Positions 8,421 to 17,330 of a DNA stretch of 64,000 bases are shown in pieces. Origin of the DNA: DT-110 sp030148525 (GTDB taxonomy: Bacteria > Bacteroidota > Bacteroidia > Chitinophagales > Saprospiraceae). The number at the start of each line of letters is the position of its first letter. Position 1 is the stretch's first letter. The position numbers and the translations under genes are program-made. A model generated the notes under the pieces. It was not told where the DNA came from and did no database searches. It worked only from the letters and a program-made list of their open reading frames with translations. The stretch lies in the NCBI GenBank assembly GCA_965227445.1, contig OZ245751.1, forward strand, positions 5,208,001 through 5,272,000, in the 5' to 3' direction.

Positions 8421-8784
8421 CGTAGAGAAATTTGGTGAGTAATAAGTTTCTCTACTAAAGTAAGGGCAACTTGGAGTTACCGCCGATCAGGCGGTTTAGT
8501 TCAACATTTAGTCCGGTAAACCCAGGTCGAGCAAAGCGAGTCTTGGGATTACCGGACTGTTGGACGGAGCCGCCCGGCTTTCGATGCACTTATGGGCAAA
8601 GTATCCCTAAATCTATTTCCCAAAATTCTGCTGTTGCAGCTTCCCGGCCGCCTGATTCGATTATCATTTTAAAAATACGACTATTCGAGCGACCAACCAA
8701 AGAGCTTAATTGATAAGGATGGTGGCTCTTCATGGATTTACTCAATAGCCTGCCCTTCCCATAACTCACCACAGGAGTATTGGG

Positions 8785-9993
8785 TCAAGAATGATTAACC
8801 ACATCAACAGTCCGGCATTTTTCTTTAAGAGGCGGAGCTCTGGATGGGAGTAATAGGAGGATGGTATGCATCCTTCCTATCTCACAACAAGGGCATCTTG
8901 TGGGGTCGATACCTGTGAGTCGATAAAATCGCTCCTGCCAGGTACTGGGCGTCAGCTTTGGTTGAACCGGCTGCCCCAGTGCACCGCGGCATCTCGCAAG
9001 TCGCTTGGTCTTATCCCGATTAGCAAAAAGGCCATAGTATCGCACCTTACTGAACCTTGCGGGAAGGATGTGTTGTAAAAAGCGACGAATGAACTCCTCC
9101 CAGCTTAAAGACATCACCTTTGATCGATTCTCATCCGCATAGTCTCGCCAGCGGAAGGCTACACGTTGCCTGGTTTTATCAATACCTACAATGCGATCAT
9201 TACTGATGGCGATGCGTTTGACATAACGCCCCAGGTAACCAAGCAACTTTTCCGGACCAGCAAATGGTTCTTTTGCATAAACAACCCAGTTCTTTTTGTA
9301 CAGGGTGTTAAGCAAGCCATTCATCTGATGATAGTCACTCCACTGAGCGCACAAGCCTTCCAACCTTAAAGCACTTCGTTTATGAGCCTGTCGTAAAAAG
9401 CCAATGTACTTGGCACGAAATAAGGCCGATAAGGCTTTAACCGGGACTAAGTAATTCTTCCTTGAATTAATCCATTTACCACGGGCAGTTAAGCCTCCGG
9501 CGGGTACCAGGCAGTGGATATGGGGGTGGTAATGAAGGTTTTGGCCCCAGGTATGTAGAACCGCTATCATTCCACCATTGGCACCTAAATATTTCTTATC
9601 TCCAAGAAGCTCATTCAAGGATTCCCAGGCAGACTTAAAGAGTTGGCCGTACAATAAACGTTCATTGTACCGAAGGATATCATGCAGCTGCGAGGGAAGG
9701 GTGAATACAAAATGAAAATACTTGACCGGTAAAAGCTCCGATTGTCGTTTTTCTATCCACTCTTCGCGGGCCATGGACTGGCATTTTGGGCAATGCCCGT
9801 TACGGCAACTATTGTAGCTGATTCGTACATGACCACATTCGTCACACGCATCCACGTGACCACCCAGAGCTGAGGTACGGCATTGTTGGATATCCCGGAT
9901 AACCTTTCTTTGTCTGGCAGACAGGTTGTGTTTGGCAGCATAAGTAAGAGCACCCAGGCTCAAGACCTCTGCTACCTCGTATTTCGGCTTCAC
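8785..9993 (-). CDS. IS91-family Y2 transposase, copy 2
   Basis: 402 residues, all motifs intact, Asn229 variant. Identical in protein sequence to copies 3 and 4, and differing from copy 1 at residue 229 and at two sites near the C-terminus. Confidence 0.95.
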   Translation of the reverse strand: MKPKYEVAEVLSLGALTYAAKHNLSARQRKVIRDIQQCRTSALGGHVDACDECGHVRISYNSCRNGHCPKCQSMAREEWIEKRQSELLPVKYFHFVFTLPSQLHDILRYNERLLYGQLFKSAWESLNELLGDKKYLGANGGMIAVLHTWGQNLHYHPHIHCLVPAGGLTARGKWINSRKNYLVPVKALSALFRAKYIGFLRQAHKRSALRLEGLCAQWSDYHQMNGLLNTLYKKNWVVYAKEPFAGPEKLLGYLGRYVKRIAISNDRIVGIDKTRQRVAFRWRDYADENRSKVMSLSWEEFIRRFLQHILPARFSKVRYYGLFANRDKTKRLARCRGALGQPVQPKLTPSTWQERFYRLTGIDPTRCPCCEIGRMHTILLLLPSRAPPLKEKCRTVDVVNHS

Positions 9994-9998
9994 GATCT

Positions 9999-10826
9999 TT
10001 ACTGACTAAGCAAATCCGGAACTTTATCAAAACCCGTGCTCTGTACGTGTAGATACCGGGCCGTGGTAGACAGATGAGCGTGACCGAGCATCTGCTTAAT
10101 CACCATGCTATCCACACCGGCTTCCAATAAGTGTGTCGCAAAACAATGACGCAATACGTGGACACCAACCTGGCGTTTGATTCCTGCTCGCTGTCTTGAT
10201 CTATGGAATACTTTTTGAACGGTACTTGCACTGATATGCTGACCTGCCACCATACCTTCAAACAGGTATTTTTGGGGACGGTAGCACTTCCAATATGCCC
10301 GGAGTTGCTCTAGCATCCGGACCGTTAGTCTGGTATAACGGTCTTTCTTACCCTTACCCCGACGTACACGTACTACCATTCGCTCAGAATCAATATCCGA
10401 TGGTTGTAGGCAGATCAGCTCGCCCATTCTCAGGCCAGAAGTGTACAAAAGACTCAATATCGCTCTGTGTTTTTGATTGCGAGTCAACTCTAACAAGCGA
10501 TGTACTTCCTGTAAAGACAGGATCTCTGGCAATTCTTTGGGCCGCTTTGGTCGGGGTAGCAAGGTCGTGTTCCATTCCCGTCCTAATATCTGCTTCCATA
10601 GAAGCTTGATGCCGCTATGCGCACCGCTAATGCTGCCATAGCTGTAGCCACGCTTTTGGGTAATGTAGTTCATGTACGCAGCTACTTCTTCTTCACTCAA
10701 TTGGCTTGGACATTTGCCATAATAGCGCCCCAACATGGATACAGCCGTAACGTACGATTTTATGCTCGAAGCACTGTAGTTCTTACGTTCCATCCAACTG
10801 ATCATCTTCTTTCGTAATGGTGTCAT
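9999..10826 (-). CDS. Tyrosine recombinase of IS91-like element, copy 2
   Basis: 275 residues, identical in protein sequence to the copy at 7593-8420. At the DNA level it differs from that copy by one silent change near the 3' end (AGT for AGC, Ser). Confidence 0.93.
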   Translation of the reverse strand: MTPLRKKMISWMERKNYSASSIKSYVTAVSMLGRYYGKCPSQLSEEEVAAYMNYITQKRGYSYGSISGAHSGIKLLWKQILGREWNTTLLPRPKRPKELPEILSLQEVHRLLELTRNQKHRAILSLLYTSGLRMGELICLQPSDIDSERMVVRVRRGKGKKDRYTRLTVRMLEQLRAYWKCYRPQKYLFEGMVAGQHISASTVQKVFHRSRQRAGIKRQVGVHVLRHCFATHLLEAGVDSMVIKQMLGHAHLSTTARYLHVQSTGFDKVPDLLSQ

Positions 10827-11190
10827 CGTAGAGAAATTTGGTGAGTAATAAGTTTCTCTACTAAAGTAAGGGCAACTTGGAGTTACCGCCGATCAGGCGG
10901 TTTAGTTCAACATTTAGTCCGGTAAACCCAGGTCGAGCAAAGCGAGTCTTGGGATTACCGGACTGTTGGACGGAGCCGCCCGGCTTTCGATGCACTTATG
11001 GGCAAAGTATCCCTAAATCTATTTCCCAAAATTCTGCTGTTGCAGCTTCCCGGCCGCCTGATTCGATTATCATTTTAAAAATACGACTATTCGAGCGACC
11101 AACCAAAGAGCTTAATTGATAAGGATGGTGGCTCTTCATGGATTTACTCAATAGCCTGCCCTTCCCATAACTCACCACAGGAGTATTGGG

Positions 11191-12399
11191 TCAAGAATGA
11201 TTAACCACATCAACAGTCCGGCATTTTTCTTTAAGAGGCGGAGCTCTGGATGGGAGTAATAGGAGGATGGTATGCATCCTTCCTATCTCACAACAAGGGC
11301 ATCTTGTGGGGTCGATACCTGTGAGTCGATAAAATCGCTCCTGCCAGGTACTGGGCGTCAGCTTTGGTTGAACCGGCTGCCCCAGTGCACCGCGGCATCT
11401 CGCAAGTCGCTTGGTCTTATCCCGATTAGCAAAAAGGCCATAGTATCGCACCTTACTGAACCTTGCGGGAAGGATGTGTTGTAAAAAGCGACGAATGAAC
11501 TCCTCCCAGCTTAAAGACATCACCTTTGATCGATTCTCATCCGCATAGTCTCGCCAGCGGAAGGCTACACGTTGCCTGGTTTTATCAATACCTACAATGC
11601 GATCATTACTGATGGCGATGCGTTTGACATAACGCCCCAGGTAACCAAGCAACTTTTCCGGACCAGCAAATGGTTCTTTTGCATAAACAACCCAGTTCTT
11701 TTTGTACAGGGTGTTAAGCAAGCCATTCATCTGATGATAGTCACTCCACTGAGCGCACAAGCCTTCCAACCTTAAAGCACTTCGTTTATGAGCCTGTCGT
11801 AAAAAGCCAATGTACTTGGCACGAAATAAGGCCGATAAGGCTTTAACCGGGACTAAGTAATTCTTCCTTGAATTAATCCATTTACCACGGGCAGTTAAGC
11901 CTCCGGCGGGTACCAGGCAGTGGATATGGGGGTGGTAATGAAGGTTTTGGCCCCAGGTATGTAGAACCGCTATCATTCCACCATTGGCACCTAAATATTT
12001 CTTATCTCCAAGAAGCTCATTCAAGGATTCCCAGGCAGACTTAAAGAGTTGGCCGTACAATAAACGTTCATTGTACCGAAGGATATCATGCAGCTGCGAG
12101 GGAAGGGTGAATACAAAATGAAAATACTTGACCGGTAAAAGCTCCGATTGTCGTTTTTCTATCCACTCTTCGCGGGCCATGGACTGGCATTTTGGGCAAT
12201 GCCCGTTACGGCAACTATTGTAGCTGATTCGTACATGACCACATTCGTCACACGCATCCACGTGACCACCCAGAGCTGAGGTACGGCATTGTTGGATATC
12301 CCGGATAACCTTTCTTTGTCTGGCAGACAGGTTGTGTTTGGCAGCATAAGTAAGAGCACCCAGGCTCAAGACCTCTGCTACCTCGTATTTCGGCTTCAC
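11191..12399 (-). CDS. IS91-family Y2 transposase, copy 3
   Basis: 402 residues, same protein as copy 2. Intact zinc ligands, HUH and Y253/Y257. Confidence 0.95.
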   Translation of the reverse strand: MKPKYEVAEVLSLGALTYAAKHNLSARQRKVIRDIQQCRTSALGGHVDACDECGHVRISYNSCRNGHCPKCQSMAREEWIEKRQSELLPVKYFHFVFTLPSQLHDILRYNERLLYGQLFKSAWESLNELLGDKKYLGANGGMIAVLHTWGQNLHYHPHIHCLVPAGGLTARGKWINSRKNYLVPVKALSALFRAKYIGFLRQAHKRSALRLEGLCAQWSDYHQMNGLLNTLYKKNWVVYAKEPFAGPEKLLGYLGRYVKRIAISNDRIVGIDKTRQRVAFRWRDYADENRSKVMSLSWEEFIRRFLQHILPARFSKVRYYGLFANRDKTKRLARCRGALGQPVQPKLTPSTWQERFYRLTGIDPTRCPCCEIGRMHTILLLLPSRAPPLKEKCRTVDVVNHS

Positions 12400-12404
12400 G
12401 ATCT

Positions 12405-13232
12405 TTACTGACTAAGCAAATCCGGAACTTTATCAAAACCCGTGCTCTGTACGTGTAGATACCGGGCCGTGGTAGACAGATGAGCGTGACCGAGCATCTG
12501 CTTAATCACCATGCTATCCACACCGGCTTCCAATAAGTGTGTCGCAAAACAATGACGCAATACGTGGACACCAACCTGGCGTTTGATTCCTGCTCGCTGT
12601 CTTGATCTATGGAATACTTTTTGAACGGTACTTGCACTGATATGCTGACCTGCCACCATACCTTCAAACAGGTATTTTTGGGGACGGTAGCACTTCCAAT
12701 ATGCCCGGAGTTGCTCTAGCATCCGGACCGTTAGTCTGGTATAACGGTCTTTCTTACCCTTACCCCGACGTACACGTACTACCATTCGCTCAGAATCAAT
12801 ATCCGATGGTTGTAGGCAGATCAGCTCGCCCATTCTCAGGCCAGAAGTGTACAAAAGACTCAATATCGCTCTGTGTTTTTGATTGCGAGTCAACTCTAAC
12901 AAGCGATGTACTTCCTGTAAAGACAGGATCTCTGGCAATTCTTTGGGCCGCTTTGGTCGGGGTAGCAAGGTCGTGTTCCATTCCCGTCCTAATATCTGCT
13001 TCCATAGAAGCTTGATGCCGCTATGCGCACCGCTAATGCTGCCATAGCTGTAGCCACGCTTTTGGGTAATGTAGTTCATGTACGCAGCTACTTCTTCTTC
13101 ACTCAATTGGCTTGGACATTTGCCATAATAGCGCCCCAACATGGATACAGCCGTAACGTACGATTTTATGCTCGAAGCACTGTAGTTCTTACGTTCCATC
13201 CAACTGATCATCTTCTTTCGTAATGGTGTCAT
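12405..13232 (-). CDS. Tyrosine recombinase of IS91-like element, copy 3
   Basis: 275 residues, same protein as the other three copies, catalytic pentad complete. Confidence 0.93.
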   Translation of the reverse strand: MTPLRKKMISWMERKNYSASSIKSYVTAVSMLGRYYGKCPSQLSEEEVAAYMNYITQKRGYSYGSISGAHSGIKLLWKQILGREWNTTLLPRPKRPKELPEILSLQEVHRLLELTRNQKHRAILSLLYTSGLRMGELICLQPSDIDSERMVVRVRRGKGKKDRYTRLTVRMLEQLRAYWKCYRPQKYLFEGMVAGQHISASTVQKVFHRSRQRAGIKRQVGVHVLRHCFATHLLEAGVDSMVIKQMLGHAHLSTTARYLHVQSTGFDKVPDLLSQ

Positions 13233-13596
13233 CGTAGAGAAATTTGGTGAGTAATAAGTTTCTCTACTAAAGTAAGGGCAACTTGGAGTTACCGCCGATC
13301 AGGCGGTTTAGTTCAACATTTAGTCCGGTAAACCCAGGTCGAGCAAAGCGAGTCTTGGGATTACCGGACTGTTGGACGGAGCCGCCCGGCTTTCGATGCA
13401 CTTATGGGCAAAGTATCCCTAAATCTATTTCCCAAAATTCTGCTGTTGCAGCTTCCCGGCCGCCTGATTCGATTATCATTTTAAAAATACGACTATTCGA
13501 GCGACCAACCAAAGAGCTTAATTGATAAGGATGGTGGCTCTTCATGGATTTACTCAATAGCCTGCCCTTCCCATAACTCACCACAGGAGTATTGGG

Positions 13597-14805
13597 TCAA
13601 GAATGATTAACCACATCAACAGTCCGGCATTTTTCTTTAAGAGGCGGAGCTCTGGATGGGAGTAATAGGAGGATGGTATGCATCCTTCCTATCTCACAAC
13701 AAGGGCATCTTGTGGGGTCGATACCTGTGAGTCGATAAAATCGCTCCTGCCAGGTACTGGGCGTCAGCTTTGGTTGAACCGGCTGCCCCAGTGCACCGCG
13801 GCATCTCGCAAGTCGCTTGGTCTTATCCCGATTAGCAAAAAGGCCATAGTATCGCACCTTACTGAACCTTGCGGGAAGGATGTGTTGTAAAAAGCGACGA
13901 ATGAACTCCTCCCAGCTTAAAGACATCACCTTTGATCGATTCTCATCCGCATAGTCTCGCCAGCGGAAGGCTACACGTTGCCTGGTTTTATCAATACCTA
14001 CAATGCGATCATTACTGATGGCGATGCGTTTGACATAACGCCCCAGGTAACCAAGCAACTTTTCCGGACCAGCAAATGGTTCTTTTGCATAAACAACCCA
14101 GTTCTTTTTGTACAGGGTGTTAAGCAAGCCATTCATCTGATGATAGTCACTCCACTGAGCGCACAAGCCTTCCAACCTTAAAGCACTTCGTTTATGAGCC
14201 TGTCGTAAAAAGCCAATGTACTTGGCACGAAATAAGGCCGATAAGGCTTTAACCGGGACTAAGTAATTCTTCCTTGAATTAATCCATTTACCACGGGCAG
14301 TTAAGCCTCCGGCGGGTACCAGGCAGTGGATATGGGGGTGGTAATGAAGGTTTTGGCCCCAGGTATGTAGAACCGCTATCATTCCACCATTGGCACCTAA
14401 ATATTTCTTATCTCCAAGAAGCTCATTCAAGGATTCCCAGGCAGACTTAAAGAGTTGGCCGTACAATAAACGTTCATTGTACCGAAGGATATCATGCAGC
14501 TGCGAGGGAAGGGTGAATACAAAATGAAAATACTTGACCGGTAAAAGCTCCGATTGTCGTTTTTCTATCCACTCTTCGCGGGCCATGGACTGGCATTTTG
14601 GGCAATGCCCGTTACGGCAACTATTGTAGCTGATTCGTACATGACCACATTCGTCACACGCATCCACGTGACCACCCAGAGCTGAGGTACGGCATTGTTG
14701 GATATCCCGGATAACCTTTCTTTGTCTGGCAGACAGGTTGTGTTTGGCAGCATAAGTAAGAGCACCCAGGCTCAAGACCTCTGCTACCTCGTATTTCGGC
14801 TTCAC
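13597..14805 (-). CDS. IS91-family Y2 transposase, copy 4
   Basis: 402 residues, same protein as copies 2 and 3. Confidence 0.95.
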   Translation of the reverse strand: MKPKYEVAEVLSLGALTYAAKHNLSARQRKVIRDIQQCRTSALGGHVDACDECGHVRISYNSCRNGHCPKCQSMAREEWIEKRQSELLPVKYFHFVFTLPSQLHDILRYNERLLYGQLFKSAWESLNELLGDKKYLGANGGMIAVLHTWGQNLHYHPHIHCLVPAGGLTARGKWINSRKNYLVPVKALSALFRAKYIGFLRQAHKRSALRLEGLCAQWSDYHQMNGLLNTLYKKNWVVYAKEPFAGPEKLLGYLGRYVKRIAISNDRIVGIDKTRQRVAFRWRDYADENRSKVMSLSWEEFIRRFLQHILPARFSKVRYYGLFANRDKTKRLARCRGALGQPVQPKLTPSTWQERFYRLTGIDPTRCPCCEIGRMHTILLLLPSRAPPLKEKCRTVDVVNHS

Positions 14806-14810
14806 GATCT

Positions 14811-15638
14811 TTACTGACTAAGCAAATCCGGAACTTTATCAAAACCCGTGCTCTGTACGTGTAGATACCGGGCCGTGGTAGACAGATGAGCGTGACCGAG
14901 CATCTGCTTAATCACCATGCTATCCACACCGGCTTCCAATAAGTGTGTCGCAAAACAATGACGCAATACGTGGACACCAACCTGGCGTTTGATTCCTGCT
15001 CGCTGTCTTGATCTATGGAATACTTTTTGAACGGTACTTGCACTGATATGCTGACCTGCCACCATACCTTCAAACAGGTATTTTTGGGGACGGTAGCACT
15101 TCCAATATGCCCGGAGTTGCTCTAGCATCCGGACCGTTAGTCTGGTATAACGGTCTTTCTTACCCTTACCCCGACGTACACGTACTACCATTCGCTCAGA
15201 ATCAATATCCGATGGTTGTAGGCAGATCAGCTCGCCCATTCTCAGGCCAGAAGTGTACAAAAGACTCAATATCGCTCTGTGTTTTTGATTGCGAGTCAAC
15301 TCTAACAAGCGATGTACTTCCTGTAAAGACAGGATCTCTGGCAATTCTTTGGGCCGCTTTGGTCGGGGTAGCAAGGTCGTGTTCCATTCCCGTCCTAATA
15401 TCTGCTTCCATAGAAGCTTGATGCCGCTATGCGCACCGCTAATGCTGCCATAGCTGTAGCCACGCTTTTGGGTAATGTAGTTCATGTACGCAGCTACTTC
15501 TTCTTCACTCAATTGGCTTGGACATTTGCCATAATAGCGCCCCAACATGGATACAGCCGTAACGTACGATTTTATGCTCGAAGCACTGTAGTTCTTACGT
15601 TCCATCCAACTGATCATCTTCTTTCGTAATGGTGTCAT
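14811..15638 (-). CDS. Tyrosine recombinase of IS91-like element, copy 4
   Basis: 275 residues, same protein as the other copies. Its upstream region contains the outer 5' end of the whole array, including the TAGAGAAA/TTTCTCTA repeat and the ACCGCC/GGCGGT hairpin. Confidence 0.93.
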   Translation of the reverse strand: MTPLRKKMISWMERKNYSASSIKSYVTAVSMLGRYYGKCPSQLSEEEVAAYMNYITQKRGYSYGSISGAHSGIKLLWKQILGREWNTTLLPRPKRPKELPEILSLQEVHRLLELTRNQKHRAILSLLYTSGLRMGELICLQPSDIDSERMVVRVRRGKGKKDRYTRLTVRMLEQLRAYWKCYRPQKYLFEGMVAGQHISASTVQKVFHRSRQRAGIKRQVGVHVLRHCFATHLLEAGVDSMVIKQMLGHAHLSTTARYLHVQSTGFDKVPDLLSQ

Positions 15639-15728
15639 CGTAGAGAAATTTGGTGAGTAATAAGTTTCTCTACTAAAGTAAGGGCAACTTGGAGTTACCG
15701 CCGATCAGGCGGTTTAGTTCAACATTTA

Positions 15729-15757
15729 TGTAAACGGAACAAAGTTCCGTTTATACA
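15729..15757. other. Palindrome beside decayed recombinase (possible recombination site or terminator)
   Basis: TGTAAACGGAAC-AAA-GTTCCGTTTATACA: a 12-bp stem with a 2-base bulge and a 3-base loop. It lies between the IS array end and the 3' end of the recombinase fragment. With no T-run it is a poor terminator. A recombination site is an alternative. Confidence 0.5.
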
Positions 15758-15764
15758 GATATGT

Positions 15765-16331
15765 CTATTCCTTCTTAAGATCCAAAAAATCCAAAGGACT
15801 AACAAGCTTCTCCCGACCACGCTTCGTTATGTGTGTATAGATCTGTGTCGTCTCCGAGCTATTGTGGCCTAATAATTCCTGAATATACCTTAAATCCATC
15901 CCACGCTCTAGTAGGTGAGTGGCGAAAGAGTGCCGCAAAGTGTGAACGGTGCTGTACGGGTTCGCTCCGGCTTTCTTCACCGCTCGTCGAAAGATCTTCT
16001 GGATACTTGACGTACTGTATTGCCCATCGTCTTGGCCTTCGAAAAGCCAGTAGTCCGGTTGGTAGGCTTTGAGGTACACAACCAACTGCTCAATCATAAT
16101 ATCCGAAAGCACGGTATACCGGTCTTTCTTCCCTTTCCCGAAAAGGGCCAGGAGCTGCCGGTAGGCTTCTTTAGAATAAGGAATGTGCCAGCAGCGTTCC
16201 CCGGGGGTCCAGCGGCTGCCAGAAACTTGCTTCATCTGACCGGGAAAGGCCCTATCGAATCCCAGGGGCCGGATGCCAATTCGTTTTTCGCCCTCGTACG
16301 TGAGCGGGAAGATTTGTATGCGCATAGACAA
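15765..16331 (-). pseudogene. Decayed tyrosine recombinase with internal deletion
   Basis: 188 codons. The first ~62 residues (MRIQIFPLTYEGEKRIGI to YRQLLALFG) match the N-terminal arm domain of Bacteroidota integrases that are normally about 370-390 residues long. The frame then jumps straight to GKGKKDRYT and the C-terminal catalytic half (HTLRHSFATHLL, LGHNSSETTQIYTHI). The core-binding domain and the first catalytic Arg box (normally SGLRxSEL) are missing, so it should be inactive although the frame is open. It is distinct in sequence from the IS-borne recombinases. It may be a remnant of the enzyme that built the adjacent cassette region. Confidence 0.75.
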
Positions 16332-16380
16332 ATTTGCCCATCAATTTCCCGGAAAACGGGCATCCAGTCAAAAAATAGTC

Positions 16381-16430
16381 GTTATTAACCGTTAGTAGCC
16401 GTTACTAACGGTTAGTAACGGTTATAAGCG
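16381..16430. repeat. Five 10-bp iterons with nested inverted repeat
   Basis: Five consecutive 10-mers of the form GTTANTANCS: GTTATTAACC, GTTAGTAGCC, GTTACTAACG, GTTAGTAACG, GTTATAAGCG. Inside is a perfect inverted repeat CCGTTACTAA-CGG-TTAGTAACGG (16399-16421). Position is 50-99 bp upstream of the recombinase fragment. The 10-bp period puts every unit on the same face of the helix, as in protein-binding arrays. Confidence 0.85.
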
Positions 16431-16456
16431 ACTACCACCAACCAACCACTGGTAGT
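16431..16456. repeat. Short inverted repeat after the iterons
   Basis: ACTACCA (16431-16437) pairs with TGGTAGT (16450-16456) across a CCAA-rich loop. It directly follows the iteron array. Confidence 0.6.
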
Positions 16457-16514
16457 TCTTCACTAATCCAGATTCAAAAACTGCCCTACCCGCAAATCAG
16501 GTTCATCCTTTTCC

Positions 16515-16528
16515 TTTTGCCGAAAGGC
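16515..16528 (+). repeat. Mini-hairpin motif, GCC/GGC form
   Basis: TTTTGCC-GAAA-GGC, 30 bp before the Zn-ribbon gene. One of at least eleven exact copies; see the finding on this motif for the others. Confidence 0.8.
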
Positions 16529-16557
16529 TCCGGGGAAAACAAAATTTTTACCTGATC

Positions 16558-16920
16558 ATGCAAAACCCAAAACGCCACTGCCGTCTCTGCAAAAAAACCG
16601 TCTACGGTCGTACCGATAAGATTTTCTGTACCATAGCCTGTAAAAACGAATACCACCTTCGCCTAAGACGAGCTACCGCCATCGCCGTGCGCGAAACCGA
16701 TAAAATACTCCACCGAAACCGCTCGATCCTTCTGGAATGTCTGGGCAAGAAAAAGCCCCAAAAGCGTGTCCACCGCTCCTTACTCGACAAAAAAAAATTC
16801 AACTTCCAGTACCAAACCAGCTATTACGTCAACAGTCGTGGCAAAATGTACCACCTCGTCTACGATTTCGCCTGGCTCGAATTCCTCGATGGAACCATCC
16901 TCGTTATCCGGAGATCCTGA
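16558..16920 (+). CDS. Conserved Bacteroidota Zn-ribbon protein of unknown function
   Basis: 120 residues. An N-terminal zinc ribbon, C8-x2-C11 and C23-x3-C27 (CRLCKKTVYGRTDKIFC), is followed by a basic helical stretch and a C-terminal KMYHLVYDFAWLEFLDG block. I recognise this as a short conserved hypothetical widespread in Bacteroidota, but no function is known to me. A TTTTGCCGAAAGGC mini-hairpin lies at 16515-16528, 30 bp before the start. Confidence 0.8.
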   Translation: MQNPKRHCRLCKKTVYGRTDKIFCTIACKNEYHLRLRRATAIAVRETDKILHRNRSILLECLGKKKPQKRVHRSLLDKKKFNFQYQTSYYVNSRGKMYHLVYDFAWLEFLDGTILVIRRS

Positions 16921-17330
16921 CCGGAGGGACTCCCAGGAGTAGTGCTGCTTTGTCCTTGCTCTTGATTGCGTGGAGCGTAGTGCGTCAAGACCAGGAGCGA
17001 CTGTAGGGAATGGAGAGAACGAAGAGACTGGCCTGAGCCGGGCTGCGTCGGTTTTACCTGACCGCCGTATCTCTGCTCCTTATGGCGTAGTGCATCGAGC
17101 ATTGTGCGTCGAGACCGGTAGCGACTGAAGCGAACGAAGGGACTCGCCGGAGCCGGCCTGCCTGGTTTTGCCTGGCTGGTGTTTCTCTGCTCTTGATTGC
17201 GGCGGGCGTGGAGCGTGGAGCGTGAACCGAAGACTGGAGACTGCCAACTGATAACCGAAGACTGAAGACTGCTTCTCTGCCCTTATTTGCGTGGAGCGTT
17301 ACTGCCGGTGCTTTCCCAGGCCCAAAGACG
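16921..17330. repeat. Intergenic heptad-type repeat region (degenerate)
   Basis: About 410 bp without genes. It contains words shared with the 185-bp and 575-bp repeat regions, such as TTACCTGACNGCYGTNTCT, GCGTNGTGCRT, GAAGACTGGAGACTGCC and CTCTGCCCTTATTTGCGT. Many words keep a 7-bp spacing (for example GGAGCGT GGAGCGT GAACCGA). Short open frames here only reflect the repeats. Confidence 0.8.

Larger units (their letters stand above)
6097..8502 (-). mobile_element. IS91-like rolling-circle element, copy 1 of 4 in tandem
   Basis: 2406-bp unit holding a Y2 HUH transposase and a tyrosine recombinase, both on the minus strand. The end downstream of the transposase (left) carries a strong imperfect hairpin, CCGGTAAACCCA pairing with TGGGATTACCGG (6107-6150), as expected for an oriIS. 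The end upstream of the recombinase (right) carries ACCGCC-GATCA-GGCGGT and an 8-bp inverted repeat TAGAGAAA/TTTCTCTA near the promoter. There are no terminal inverted repeats and no obvious target duplication, as in IS91 elements. This copy differs from copies 2-4 by scattered substitutions, nearly all in its left 1.5 kb. Confidence 0.9.
8503..10908 (-). mobile_element. IS91-like element, copy 2 of 4
   Basis: Directly abuts copy 1: the right end GGCGGTTTAGTTC is joined without spacer to AACATTTAGTCC of the next unit. I see no difference between copies 2, 3 and 4. Confidence 0.9.
10909..13314 (-). mobile_element. IS91-like element, copy 3 of 4
   Basis: Same 2406-bp unit in the same orientation, fused end to end with copies 2 and 4. 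No flanking host DNA lies between the units. Confidence 0.9.
13315..15720 (-). mobile_element. IS91-like element, copy 4 of 4 (5' terminal copy)
   Basis: Last unit of the array. Its right end TTTAGTTC is followed by AACATTTATGTAAACGG, so the first 8 bases of the unit (AACATTTA, 15721-15728) recur beyond the array before the sequence diverges. That places the true 5' terminus at or just before 15721. Confidence 0.9.
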
